A stretch of DNA of 64,000 nucleotides from JAJPJE01 sp963848375 (GTDB taxonomy: Bacteria; Acidobacteriota; Terriglobia; Terriglobales; Acidobacteriaceae), in NCBI GenBank assembly GCA_963848375.1, contig CAWKDK010000015.1:62001-126000 (forward strand), read 5' to 3'. Both the position numbers and the translations under genes were made by a program. Shown here in pieces: positions 1-9,865 of this stretch. Each line of letters begins with the position of its first letter. The first letter of the stretch is position 1. The notes under the pieces were generated by a model, which did not search any database, had not been told where the DNA came from, and saw nothing but the letters and a program-made list of their open reading frames with translations.

Positions 1-2
1 CC

Positions 3-281
3 GAAGCGAAGTCCAAAGACGAAAACATTCACGTCCTGACCAACGTGCAATTCTTCAGTGGAAAACTGAAGACCTACGAAACGCCACTGGTTGAAGCTAA
101 GCAGATCAACACACCGGAGCGCGGCGCAACATCCTTCCAGTTGGAAGTGCCGCTGGCACAACTGCGTCCAGGCAACTACATGTGCCAGGTCAGCGTTGTC
201 GACGATGCCGGCGGAACATTTGCATTCCCGCGCATACCGCTGATCGTGCGGGCGGCGAAGACGGACTTGGCGGCAAAATAG
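3..281 (+). CDS. C-terminal fragment of a secreted or VWFA-related protein
   Basis: The reading frame is open from the left edge of the window to a TAG at 279-281, so this is the 3' end of a gene that starts outside. About 92 residues are visible. They form a beta-rich tail ending in a segment of the type LRPGNYMCQVSVVDDAG, followed by a Phe-Pro and Ile-Val strand. This resembles the C-terminal beta-sandwich of acidobacterial VWFA-related proteins, but no catalytic or metal-binding motif is visible, so the family assignment is tentative. There is no downstream partner on the same strand within 140 bases. Confidence 0.45.
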   Translation, partial: EAKSKDENIHVLTNVQFFSGKLKTYETPLVEAKQINTPERGATSFQLEVPLAQLRPGNYMCQVSVVDDAGGTFAFPRIPLIVRAAKTDLAAK

Positions 282-429
282 CTGTCTCCTTCGATAGTGC
301 AGCGTTGCCCATAATATCTGCTGTGAAACGTTACTCATAAGATCGAGGCGGCGCCTATCCGTCTTCTAGCGTCGTTGCGAGCTGCCCGCCCAAAGCCACC
401 AGAACACCCGCTATAATCGCCAGAGAGCC

Positions 430-1591
430 ATGCCATCCACAGCCACCCAACGCGAGACTCAAGCGCAGACCGACTCCATGCCCCCGCGCGAGCCCCGCTT
501 CTTCAAGCGAGTCGAGAACTTCATGGAGCGCGTCACCGAAGGCATGGAGATCGATCAACTGTGGGCGCAGTTGAGGCAGGACGCGAAGTCGGGATTTCAG
601 CTTTATACGCGGGAGATCGACTTCAAGCCTGCTTCCCAGCGCTCGCCGCGTGACTGGTTTCAAGTTGTCCGTAGCTTCTTCTGGGCCGTGGTGATGAAGC
701 TATCGCCCTCGAAGCGCGTCGTCCTCATCATCGGTCTTGTTCTATTGCTGTTCCCGTGGAGTTCTTTTTACAACATGGGAGCGTGGTTCCACATCTACGG
801 CGGCCTGATCATGTTCGGACTGCTGGTGCTCGAGGTCGCCGATCGCGTCACCATGAAGCGTGACCTGCAGATCGCCCGCGAAATCCAGAGCTGGCTGGTG
901 CCTAGTCACCCACCGGAGATTGCGGGTCTCACCTCCGCCTTCTTCACCAAGCCCGCAAATACCGTAGCCGGCGACTACTACGACGTCTTTTATCGCGACG
1001 TTCCCGACGTGAGAAATAACGTCCTGATCGCCGTTGCTGACGTGGCGGGCAAGAGCGTTCCCGCGGCCTTGCTGATGGCAACGTTCCAGGCGAGCCTTAA
1101 GACGCTTTCCGCGACGCGCTCGAGCGTGGTTGGACTCACCACGGGAATGAATCGCTATGCATGCAAGCACAGCATGGCGGGAGCGCGATTCACAACTGCA
1201 TTCCTCGCGGAGTACGATCCGGATTCGCGCCATCTGACCTACGTGAATGCCGGGCACAATGCGCCAATGTTACGGCGCGCTTCGGGAGCCATCGAGCGAC
1301 TGGACGTCGGTGGTGTGCCGCTGGGCATACTCTCCGAATGCGCCTACGAATCGGCGAATATGGACTTATCTCCCGGGCGACACGCTGCTGATTTTCACGG
1401 ACGGTGTGGTGGAAGCCGAAAACGATCGCTCGGACGAATATGGCGAGGACCGGTTGATTCGAGTCTTCAACGCCAGCGCGGGTCTCTCGGCGGACGAAAT
1501 TATTCAGGCCATCATGCACGACGTGCTGGCCTTCACCGGCACGGCCCCGCAGCATGACGACATCACCTGCCTGATTGCCAAGTTCCAGTAG
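430..1591 (+). CDS. PP2C-type (SpoIIE/RsbU) serine phosphatase, frame broken near 1375
   Basis: This is a membrane-anchored PPM/SpoIIE phosphatase, a family that dephosphorylates regulatory proteins such as anti-sigma antagonists. Residues 95-135 form two hydrophobic segments. The catalytic domain follows, with the metal-binding motifs AGDYYD, ADVAGKS, NAGHNAP, TDGVVEAEN and HDDIT. The first reading frame runs correctly to about 1375 and then loses homology. Family sequence (GDTLLIFTDG) resumes at once in the +1 frame. Removing one base from the CCCGGG run at 1371-1377 gives a complete protein of about 386 residues, so I treat this as one gene with a probable consensus error. The stop at 1589-1591 abuts the end of the convergent kinase gene. 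Confidence 0.85.
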
Positions 1592-4297
1592 CTATTGCTT
1601 TTCGCTGCTGATCAGGATTACGTCGCTCGAATCGCTGCCACGCGACATGGCCAGCTTGCCATCCTTCGACCACGCATAACTGAAAATGCGCTGCGAATCA
1701 AAATTGGTGAGCGCATGTCGATGACCGCTGCTATCCAGCGGATAGAACCACACATTCGAATACCCGTGATGCGTTTCCAGGAAGCTGAAGCCTTTGCCGT
1801 CGGGCATCCACTGCACTCCGAGGTGATCGAGGTTGACCATCTTGAGCGGAGCGCTCTGATCCATCGGAACCACACCGACGCGCCATTCTCCCGCGGCTTC
1901 ATCTACGTAAGAAAATGCTATCTGCTTTCCATCGGGCGAAACGCTCACTGGCGTTCCAGCAACTTCCGCGAGCTTCACCGGAGTACCACCCTCGGTCGAT
2001 ACCTTGAACACGCTGAACACGCCATTGGCCACCGAGCGGAAGATCAGCCACTTGCCATCGGGAGTGACGGCATCGGCGAGATCGATAGCGCCAAAGGTGA
2101 TCTGCTTGGCGTTACTGCCATCGAGATCGACACGCCACACGTCCGGATTCCCTGCGCGCGATGACGTAAAGTAAATCTTGCTGTCCGAAGAAACCACCGG
2201 CGAGCTATTGAAGAAGCTGCCGGCGATTAGTTGCTTGGCGTTCGATCCGTCGGCGCTGGCAATCCAGATCTCTGGGCTGCCACTCGGCGCGGCTGTATAC
2301 ACGATGCGGCCATCCGGCGTCCACGAAAGTCCGAGAAACGCATCGAGCTTACTGGTGGAGTTCGCAAACTGCTGTGGAGTCTTCCCGCCCGTCGCCCAAA
2401 TTGTCGTGGAGGTCTCATGCAGTACGGTGCAGAGCTGATTATCGTCTTGCGATAGAGTGACGCCGCGATAGGAATTCAAATCGTTGGTAATGCGGCGCAG
2501 CGAACCGTCCTTGGCGTTCACCAGCCAAAGCTGGGAAGCGAAGAGCGAGTCTGGGTCGGTGCCATCGACCACCAGGCCGCTTCCATCGTGCAAGTACGCG
2601 AGATCGCTGATGTTGAACCAGTGATGCGAAGTTAGCTGTCGTGCACTCCCCTTGAAAGGAAACGACCAGATTTCGCTGTGATAGCCGCCGGTGAGCGAAT
2701 ACTTGCCGAAGGCTACTCCGCTGCCATCGGGAATCCAGGAGACTGCCGCGACTTCTTCCGGCAACTTCGTCTGCATCAGAACATGCGGATTCGAGCCATC
2801 GGCATTCGCTAGTACAACGTAGCTCGCTTCCTGATCTTCGCGAATGAAGGCAAACTCTTTTCCGTCGGGAGAGAAACTCACGCGGCTTTCGATATCGCTG
2901 AGCAGCTTCTTCGGCGTTCCTCCTAAAACGGGTACCTGGTACAAATCGTTCACCGGCGAGTGAACCGCGCCAGCGGTGTAGTAAACGAAATTCTCGTCAG
3001 GCGAGATGCTGATTCCGCTGAAATGCACTTCGGCTTTCGGAACAATCTCGACGTTGCTGTTGGTAGCGATCTGCCGCACCCACAGACTCTGCATGCCGTT
3101 CTCTTCGGAAACATGGACGACGTAACGTCCGTCAGGAGAGATGGCCCCCGCCGAGGCGGTACCCGTGCTGGTGAGCCGCATGATCCGGCGATTCTGGAAC
3201 GCCAGGCTCGCAGTGTCGGGCGCGGCTACACTTCGGGGACGCATGCCCAGGTAGATCGCAAGTCCGGCAATGACGAGCAGCGCCGCAATTACCGCGAACA
3301 GAGGAGCCTTCGATTTCTGCGCTGCATCAGCCTGCTGCTCACCTCGTTTGCTGCTGAGTCGTTGCGATGCGCTCCGATGAACAGCGTCCGATCCAGTCGC
3401 GCTGCGAACGGCGGCTTTGCTCGGACCAGAATCTGTATCGCGCTTCAAACGCTTCAGGTCGGCACGCAATTCCGCGGCACTCTGATAGCGCAGGTCGCGA
3501 TCTTTTTCCAGCGACTTCAGGACGATGCGCTCCAGTTCGGGCGAAACATCAGGATTCAGCTGCGACGGAGCGCACCGCCGGCACGTGAAGAATTGCGCCA
3601 TAATCGCAGCCGCAGTATTGCCCTTGAAAGGGATGTCCTGCGTCGCCATCTCATAGAGAACGACGCCAAAGGAAAACAGGTCGCTGCGTTGATCCAGTTG
3701 CTCTCCGGCCGCCTGTTCCGGCGACATATAGGCGACGGTCCCCACAGTCGTTCCCTGCGTAGTAAGGTGCGCATCGGTCGTCACCGCGGTCGTGTAGGCA
3801 CCCGCCATACCGGCCGGTTGGCGCTTCAGAACCGTCTTCGCCAATCCGAAATCGAGGATTTTCGCTACGCCATGTTCGGTGACAAAGAGATTGGCGGGCT
3901 TGATATCACGGTGCAGAATGCACTTGGTGTGAGCGGCATCCAGGCCAGCCGCAAATTGCGCCGACCAATCGAGAAGCTGATCCAGACGGATGACACTGTC
4001 TACGATGCGGTCGCGAAGGTTCTTCCCTTCCAGCAACTCCATCGCGATGTAGCGAACACCATTCTCGTCGCCAATCTGGTAAATCGAGCAGATATTCGGA
4101 TGATTGAGCGAGGCAACCGAACGAGCTTCGCGGAGAAAGCGCTCCAGCGCCTGGGGATCCTGTGAGACGTCTGGCGGAAGGACTTTGATCGCGGCAAAGC
4201 GCCCGAGTTGAGTGTCCTCAGCCTTGTAGACAACACCCATCCCTCCGGCCCCGAGTTGTTCAACGATTCGGTAACACCCGAGAGTCGTTCCGATCAC
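1592..4297 (-). CDS. Membrane Ser/Thr protein kinase with TolB-like beta-propeller
   Basis: This 901-residue protein begins with a Hanks-type kinase domain (residues 8 to about 275). Visible are the glycine loop GAGGMG, Lys38 in AAIKVL, HRDIKPAN with catalytic Asp131, and DFG at 149-151. A Ser/Thr-rich linker leads to one transmembrane helix near 335-355. The rest, to the C terminus, is a WD40/TolB-like propeller with repeated SPDG, TPDG and DGK motifs. The kinase should face the cytoplasm and the propeller the periplasm, a receptor-kinase layout common in Acidobacteriota. The start is GTG with GGGGA just upstream. It is convergent with the PP2C gene with no gap. The ligand is unknown. Confidence 0.93.
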   Translation of the reverse strand: MIGTTLGCYRIVEQLGAGGMGVVYKAEDTQLGRFAAIKVLPPDVSQDPQALERFLREARSVASLNHPNICSIYQIGDENGVRYIAMELLEGKNLRDRIVDSVIRLDQLLDWSAQFAAGLDAAHTKCILHRDIKPANLFVTEHGVAKILDFGLAKTVLKRQPAGMAGAYTTAVTTDAHLTTQGTTVGTVAYMSPEQAAGEQLDQRSDLFSFGVVLYEMATQDIPFKGNTAAAIMAQFFTCRRCAPSQLNPDVSPELERIVLKSLEKDRDLRYQSAAELRADLKRLKRDTDSGPSKAAVRSATGSDAVHRSASQRLSSKRGEQQADAAQKSKAPLFAVIAALLVIAGLAIYLGMRPRSVAAPDTASLAFQNRRIMRLTSTGTASAGAISPDGRYVVHVSEENGMQSLWVRQIATNSNVEIVPKAEVHFSGISISPDENFVYYTAGAVHSPVNDLYQVPVLGGTPKKLLSDIESRVSFSPDGKEFAFIREDQEASYVVLANADGSNPHVLMQTKLPEEVAAVSWIPDGSGVAFGKYSLTGGYHSEIWSFPFKGSARQLTSHHWFNISDLAYLHDGSGLVVDGTDPDSLFASQLWLVNAKDGSLRRITNDLNSYRGVTLSQDDNQLCTVLHETSTTIWATGGKTPQQFANSTSKLDAFLGLSWTPDGRIVYTAAPSGSPEIWIASADGSNAKQLIAGSFFNSSPVVSSDSKIYFTSSRAGNPDVWRVDLDGSNAKQITFGAIDLADAVTPDGKWLIFRSVANGVFSVFKVSTEGGTPVKLAEVAGTPVSVSPDGKQIAFSYVDEAAGEWRVGVVPMDQSAPLKMVNLDHLGVQWMPDGKGFSFLETHHGYSNVWFYPLDSSGHRHALTNFDSQRIFSYAWSKDGKLAMSRGSDSSDVILISSEKQ

Positions 4298-4396
4298 ACT
4301 AATCCCCGCATCTTGAATTGAATCTTAGGGAGCTTGAGGAACTGCGTCAAATGGCAAATAGTGTTCCTACGGAGCGGATCGTTTCTTTGATGCGTG

Positions 4397-5422
4397 CTAA
4401 GGCCGTTGCAGTAACTGATTCGAGAATGACAGCACGACGATCGCAATAACGAGGAGCGCAACTCCGCTGGCGAGCATTTTTAGCGGACGAGGGCCAGCGT
4501 GCTTCCATTCGCCGGTCGCGACGCCCCAACCCGTGGCGACCAGCACGATCAGTGACATGAAAATGGGCCAGCCGAGAATCGTTCCGAGCGCTCCCAATTG
4601 GTTGGCGGCAACGCCGTACATGACCGTACTTCCGAACCAGAAGAATGCCATGATCGCACCGAGCAGCCAGTAATGACTGGTGCCGGAAGCGGTAAACCTG
4701 TCGCCGGTGCGGTTCTTACGCATCAGGTAGAGACAATACAACGCATTCGGAATTGCGCCTGCAACCATGAGTGGCAGCCATACCCCATTGTTGGACCACA
4801 ATGCTGATGTGCCATGGCTTCTAGCGACATCGGAGAGCCCTTTGCCCGCATTCAGGCCAAGGTTGACGAACGCCGATCCCACTCCGCTAATCAGACAGAA
4901 GAAGAGTCCGGTGGCGACCGAAGTCCGGGTGCTGGCGTGGGCTGAGGCTTGTTCGCGCAGGCGTCCGGCGAGTCCGCAAAGCATGACACCCGCCAGCACG
5001 ATAGCCAGCCCGAGAAGTACGACCACGCCGCCGCGCGTGAGTATCTCGTCGCGATGGTGCTGCAACAAGGGGATGATCGCGCCAATGGCAGCCGACAGAC
5101 CCATGATTACCGAGAGCGCCAGCGCCATCCCGATGCCCTCGACGGCTAGCCCCAGAAAGATTTGGGACAGTCCCCAGCCGGCGCCAAAGGCGGCAACTGT
5201 CAGGGCGGAGGAAATCGCACCGGCCTGGCGATAGACCTCGCCGAGATGCGAAACCGTCGCAGCGGCAAGCAGGATGGGAAAGAGCAGGAGCGCGAAGAAG
5301 GTCCAACTCAGCCACGTGTTTTCCCAGGCCCAGCTGCGCGTGAACTTCATAGGAAGCGTGAAGCTTCCATTCATCGCGCCCGCCAACACCAGGAGCGTCA
5401 AGCCGATCGCGGTTTGTGGCAT
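4397..5422 (-). CDS. RhaT-like sugar/proton symporter (DMT superfamily)
   Basis: This is a polytopic inner-membrane protein of about 341 residues with roughly ten hydrophobic segments. It opens with a motif of the type GAMNGSFTLPMKFTRSW followed by WENTWL, characteristic of the L-rhamnose/proton symporter RhaT. The reading frame stays open upstream to 5488. The ATG at 5420-5422 is preferred because family similarity begins there (MPQTAIGL) and AGGAC lies upstream. The longer form would overlap a divergent sugar-kinase gene that starts at 5509. The neighbouring kinase suggests sugar uptake and phosphorylation, but the substrate need not be rhamnose. Confidence 0.85.
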   Translation of the reverse strand: MPQTAIGLTLLVLAGAMNGSFTLPMKFTRSWAWENTWLSWTFFALLLFPILLAAATVSHLGEVYRQAGAISSALTVAAFGAGWGLSQIFLGLAVEGIGMALALSVIMGLSAAIGAIIPLLQHHRDEILTRGGVVVLLGLAIVLAGVMLCGLAGRLREQASAHASTRTSVATGLFFCLISGVGSAFVNLGLNAGKGLSDVARSHGTSALWSNNGVWLPLMVAGAIPNALYCLYLMRKNRTGDRFTASGTSHYWLLGAIMAFFWFGSTVMYGVAANQLGALGTILGWPIFMSLIVLVATGWGVATGEWKHAGPRPLKMLASGVALLVIAIVVLSFSNQLLQRP

Positions 5423-5508
5423 CTGCCGGAGTCCTCTATGTCTGGTTGCGCTGCGATGTGCTCTGAGTATATAGATTGCTTCGGTCAAATCATTCTTCGA
5501 TCCACCGC

Positions 5509-6444
5509 ATGCCTGATCCGGTAACGAAACCGCAGACCGTCGTTGGCCTTGGAGAACTGCTCTGGGACTTGCTTCCGTCCGGTAAGCAACTAGGCGGAGC
5601 GCCGGCGAATTTCGCCTACATCAGTTCCCTGTTCGGCAATCGGGGCGTGGTCGCAAGCCGCGTGGGAACGGACGCTCTCGGCGACGAGGCGATAGATCGG
5701 CTGGCAACGCTCGGCCTCGAAGATAGCTGCGTGCAGCGGGATCGATCTCATGCGACGGGAACCGTAGGCGTCGAGATCGACCAGCATCGGCCAGCCGACA
5801 TTCACGATTTTCGAGAACGTCGCGTGGGACCATCTGGAGTGGACGCCGGGTTGGCAGAAGCTTGCGGCGGAAGCTGACGTCGTTTGTTTCGGCTCGCTCG
5901 CGCAGCGGTCAGAAGAATCGCGCAACGCTATCCTGCAATTTCTAAAGCAACGCGCGAGGACGCCTTGCGAATCTTTGACGTCAATCTAAGGCAACACTAC
6001 TTCTCTGGCGAGGTTCTGACCGGCTCTCTGGCGCTGGCTGACGTCGCCAAGTTGAATGATGCAGAGCTGCCCGTCGTGCTTGCGACCTGCGGACTGCCGG
6101 TGCGCAACGAGCTGGAGAATGCGCGTGTGTTGCGGCAGGAGTTCGATTTGGACCTTGTGTGCGTCACCCGCGGAGTGCATGGCAGCTTATTAGTGAACGA
6201 GACCGAGAGCAACGCACATCCCGGGTACCAGGTCACGGTGAGTGACACAATCGGGGCGGGAGATGCGTTCACCGCGGCCCTTGCCTATCACTTCGCACGA
6301 GGTGAATCGCTTGCTACCATCAACCGGATTGCGAATCGTGTGGGATCGTGGGTCGCTTCGCTTCCTGGCGCCACACCGCGGATCTCACGCGAAGAATTTC
6401 AGCGACAGTTCCTGACGCCCGGAGGAGTCGGCCAGGCGTCGTAG
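5509..6444 (+). CDS. PfkB-family sugar kinase (fructokinase type), two compensating frameshifts
   Basis: This is a ribokinase/PfkB-family kinase that probably phosphorylates fructose or a similar sugar. The N terminus has GLGELLWDLLPSG and LGGAPANFAY. The C terminus has FDVNLRQHYF, ADVAKLNDAELP and the anion-hole motif DTIGAGDAFTAAL with the catalytic Asp. Between about 5785 and 5959 the family sequence (PTFTIFENVAWDHLEW, then VVCFGSLAQRS) lies in the +1 frame. One extra base near 5785-5788 and one missing base near 5958-5960 explain this, and the repaired protein is about 311 residues, the normal length. As written, the frame stops at 5875-5877. The start is the ATG before PDPVTKPQ. It is divergent from the RhaT-like gene and 37 bases upstream of rdgB. 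Confidence 0.85.
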
Positions 6445-6481
6445 TAATCTCAAAGCCGGCGAGACTACGCCGCTACCTCTC

Positions 6482-7099
6482 ATGTCCCTCGTCTATATCG
6501 CCACTTCAAATCAAGGAAAGCTGCGGGATTTCCAGACGGCCGCCGCGGCCTACGGCATTGAGATAGCACCCGTCCCCAATATTTCACAACTGCCGGCTGT
6601 GGTCGAAGATCAGGACACTTTCGAAGGGAACGCGCGCAAGAAGGCTGAGTTCTACAGCAGCGTAGTTCCCGACGAACTGGTGTTGGGGGACGACTCCGGA
6701 CTCGAGGTCGACGCGCTGGGCGGAGCACCAGGCGTTATCTCGGCACGTTACGCAGCCGCTCCCGGCGCAGAGAACTCGTCCGACGCTGCGAACAATTCAA
6801 AGCTACGCGTCGAACTTGCGTCGGTTCCAGACGATCGCCGCAGCGCTCGCTTCGTGTGCGTGATTGCTGCAGCGCGCAACGGGAAGGTCGTCGAGACATT
6901 TCGTGATCGCGCCGAAGGACGGATTCTGCGGGACCCGCGCGGCACAGGCGGTTTCGGATATGATCCGTTGTTCCTCTTCCCTCAACTTGGACTGACCTTT
7001 GCCGAGTTGACGCCCGAACAACGTATCGAAGTAGGCCATCGTGGAAAAGCCTTTCGGCGATTTCTTGCCTGGCACAACGATCGCCAAAACGCGCAGTGA
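6482..7099 (+). CDS. rdgB: dITP/XTP pyrophosphatase (RdgB/HAM1)
   Basis: This housecleaning enzyme hydrolyses non-canonical purine nucleoside triphosphates (dITP, XTP) to monophosphates and keeps deaminated bases out of DNA. All the family blocks are present in 205 residues: ATSNQGKL at the N terminus, EGNARKKA, the metal and catalytic block GDDSGLEVDALGGAPG, GFGYDPLF, and TFAELTPEQ near the C terminus. It starts 37 bases after the sugar-kinase stop and may be co-transcribed. No strong ribosome binding site is visible before the ATG. Confidence 0.95.
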   Translation: MSLVYIATSNQGKLRDFQTAAAAYGIEIAPVPNISQLPAVVEDQDTFEGNARKKAEFYSSVVPDELVLGDDSGLEVDALGGAPGVISARYAAAPGAENSSDAANNSKLRVELASVPDDRRSARFVCVIAAARNGKVVETFRDRAEGRILRDPRGTGGFGYDPLFLFPQLGLTFAELTPEQRIEVGHRGKAFRRFLAWHNDRQNAQ

Positions 7100-7152
7100 T
7101 GATTGAACATCTGCCCGAAGTCTTTCTTTAGGCGCCAAATGACTGCGATTCC

Positions 7153-7181
7153 TTGACTTCCCTTTACATCCCAGAAATAAT
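7153..7181 (+). promoter_or_regulatory. Sigma70-type promoter of sdhCAB
   Basis: TTGACT at 7153-7158 and AATAAT at 7176-7181 are separated by exactly 17 bases. They lie about 60 bases upstream of the sdhC start, which has an AAAGGAG ribosome binding site. Confidence 0.65.
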
Positions 7182-7243
7182 TCAAGGTTCGCTTATCGAT
7201 GTGGGACCATCTGTATAGGTAGTTCTTCCAAAGGAGTCCAAAA

Positions 7244-7978
7244 GTGGCTTCAGCGGCCAAAACTGAGCCTGCGTCCTCTGTGCACGCGGGTGTGGCACCT
7301 TTAAGGGCCGGTCAGGGCATTCATTTCTGGCTTCGCAAGTTACAGTCTTTGTCGGGCATCATTCCGATCGGCGCTTTCCTTCTCGAGCACTTTATCTCCA
7401 ACGCGTTCGCCACCAATGGGCCACACGCATATAACGAGCAGGTTCGCTTCCTGACGAGCTTTCCCTTCGTGCCGTGGCTGGAATTCTTCGGCATCTTCCT
7501 GCCGATCCTCTTTCATTCGTTCTACGGGTTTTACATCTGGTGGCGCGGCGAGAGCAATGTGGGCCCATCGTATCCGTGGATGGGCAACTGGATGTACACC
7601 GCTCAGCGCTGGACCGGAATTATCGCCTTCATCTACATGAGCTATCACGTGTACACCATGCGCTTCAGCGGCGTGCACCTGATGACGAACTCCGCAGCCG
7701 CATTCACGAAGGTGTACGAGCACTTCCAGAATCCGCTGGTGGTGGCTTTCTACTTTGTGGGAATCATCGCGGCTTCGTGGCACTTCTCCTACGGAGTGTG
7801 GCTATTCACCGCGAAGTGGGGAATCATAACCGGGCCAAGCGGACAGAAGAAGTTTGGATATGTGTGCCTGGCACTCGGACTGGCGCTGGTAGCGATCGGT
7901 ACCGTAACGATGCTGGCGTTCCTGACGACCCCGGCGTCGCAGGTTCCGGCGGTGACTGAATCTTATCTAATGCATTAG
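7244..7978 (+). CDS. sdhC: Succinate dehydrogenase cytochrome b558 subunit
   Basis: This is the membrane anchor of complex II, which carries heme b and passes electrons from succinate to quinone. The 244 residues form about five transmembrane helices. Conserved histidines lie in LLEHFISN, FHSFYGFYIWW, MSYHVYTM and SWHFSYGVWLF, as in single-chain di-heme (B-type) anchors such as that of Bacillus subtilis. There is no separate sdhD, which fits this type. The start is GTG with a strong AAAGGAG six to ten bases upstream. It is the first gene of a sdhC-A-B operon. Confidence 0.93.
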   Translation: MASAAKTEPASSVHAGVAPLRAGQGIHFWLRKLQSLSGIIPIGAFLLEHFISNAFATNGPHAYNEQVRFLTSFPFVPWLEFFGIFLPILFHSFYGFYIWWRGESNVGPSYPWMGNWMYTAQRWTGIIAFIYMSYHVYTMRFSGVHLMTNSAAAFTKVYEHFQNPLVVAFYFVGIIAASWHFSYGVWLFTAKWGIITGPSGQKKFGYVCLALGLALVAIGTVTMLAFLTTPASQVPAVTESYLMH

Positions 7979-8018
7979 GGATTTCTGCTGCGGCATTGCT
8001 GCGGCTGGACTTTTATAC

Positions 8019-9810
8019 ATGGCAATCAATCCAAAGATCGTTGTCGTAGGCGGCGGACTGGCGGGACTCGCTGCCGTGATCAAAGTGGCCGAAATGGGTG
8101 GCCAGGTTGATCTGTTCTCGATTGTCCCGGTGAAACGGTCTCACTCGGTCTGCGCGCAGGGTGGCATCAACGCTGCAAAGAACCTGAAGGGCGAAGGCGA
8201 TTCCACATGGCAGCACTTCGACGACACCGTTTACGGCGGCGACTTCCTGGCGAACCAGCCTCCCGTAAAAGGGATGTGCGACGCGGCTCCGGGAATTATC
8301 GATCTGCTCGACCGCATGGGCGTTCCCTTCAATCGCACCGCCGAGGGCTTACTCGATTTCCGTCGCTTCGGCGGGACGCTCTTCAACCGTACGGCCTTCG
8401 CCGGCGCGACTACCGGTCAACAACTTCTTTACGCTCTCGACGAGCAGGTACGCCGTTACGAGTCCGAGGGCAAAGTCAGGAAGTTCGAGCACTGGGAGTT
8501 TCTCTCTGCCGTTCTGGACGGAAACCAGGTTTGCCGCGGCATCTGCGCCATGGATCTGCGCACGATGGAAGTGCGCTGCTTCCCTGCCGACGCGGTGATC
8601 ATCGCCACGGGCGGCAATGGCATGATCTTCGGGAAGTCCACGAACTCGGTGGTGTGCACCGGGTCGGCGCAGAGTGCGGTTTATCAGCAGGGGGCGTTTT
8701 ACGCGAATGGCGAATTCATCCAGGTTCACCCGACTGCGATCCCCGGCGAAGACAAGCTGCGGCTGATGTCCGAATCCGCGCGCGGTGAAGGCGGGCGCGT
8801 ATGGGTTCCAAAACAACCGGGCGACAAGCGCGATCCGCAGAGCATTCCCGCAAATGAGCGCTGGTATTTCCTGGAAGAGTGGTATCCGAAATACGGCAAC
8901 CTCGTGCCTCGCGACGTAGCTACGCGAGCGATCTTCAAGGTCGTATACGAGCATCACCTGGGCATCGACGGCCAGCCGATGGTCTACCTCGACCTTACGC
9001 ATATCGATCGCAAGATACTCGATCGCAAGCTCGAAGGCATCCTCGAGATTTACGAGAAGTTTGTCGGCGACGATCCGCGTGACGTGCCGATGAAGATCTT
9101 CCCCGGCATGCACTACACCATGGGCGGGCTCTGGGTGGACTTCAATCAGCAGACGAACATTAAGGGCCTCTACGCAGCGGGCGAATGCGAATACCAATAT
9201 CACGGTGCGAATCGCCTCGGCGCGAACTCGCTGGTCTCCTGCATCTATGGTGGATTCATCTCCGGACCGAACGCAGTGAAATATGCTCGTTCGCAGCAGA
9301 CGTCCACTGATGGCGTGAGCAGTTCGGTATTCGAGGCTGAACAGCGGCGTCAGGAAGAGTTTAACGATCTGCTGATCAACAATCCGGGGAACGAGAATCC
9401 GTTCCAGATCTGGCGTGAGTTGGGCGCGATCATGACGAAGAACTGCACCGTGATCCGCTACAACAAGAATCTTGCAAGAGACTGACGGAAAACTGGTCGA
9501 ACTGCTGCAGCGCTTCCGCAATGTGAACCTGAGCGACAAATCAATGTGGGCGAACACGAGCTTCGTATTCACGCGTCAGCTGTACAACATGCTGCAGCTC
9601 TCGCGCGTGATCGCACAAGGCGCATATCTGCGGAACGAATCGCGTGGAGCACATTACAAGCCGGACTTCCCGGATCGCGACGATCAGAATTTCCTGAAGA
9701 CGACGAAGGCGTATTTTGCGCCCGACGCCGACGAGCCGCGATTCGAGTTCGAGCCGGTGGATACTTCGCTGATTCCGCCGCGGCCGAGAAGATACGACGC
9801 GGCAACATAG
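8019..9810 (+). CDS. sdhA: Succinate dehydrogenase flavoprotein subunit, frame broken at 9472-9473
   Basis: This is the catalytic FAD subunit of complex II. Visible are the N-terminal dinucleotide fold VVVGGGLAGLAA, the flavin-attachment block SHSVCAQGGINAA, the substrate-site arginine regions, HPTAI, HYTMGG, and GECEYQYHGANRLGANSL. The first frame stops at 9483-9485 after RYNKNL. The missing C-terminal domain (ETDGKLVELLQRFRNVNL onward) continues in the +1 frame to 9810. Removing one T from the CTT at 9471-9473 restores a 596-residue protein of normal length. The gene is probably intact in the organism. It lies 40 bases after sdhC and 55 bases before sdhB. Confidence 0.93.
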
Positions 9811-9865
9811 ACTCCAGTGGTTAGTGATTAGTGACCAGGAAAAGCAAAGATCAGGCTAACTTTAG

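Noticed and set aside
2960..4165. Long open frame on the plus strand (401 codons) inside the kinase gene
   Set aside because: It lies antisense to the clearly conserved kinase domain, has no recognisable motif and follows the codon bias of the true gene.
8349..9572. 407-codon open frame on the minus strand across sdhA
   Set aside because: It is an antisense shadow of sdhA; no start context or family motif.
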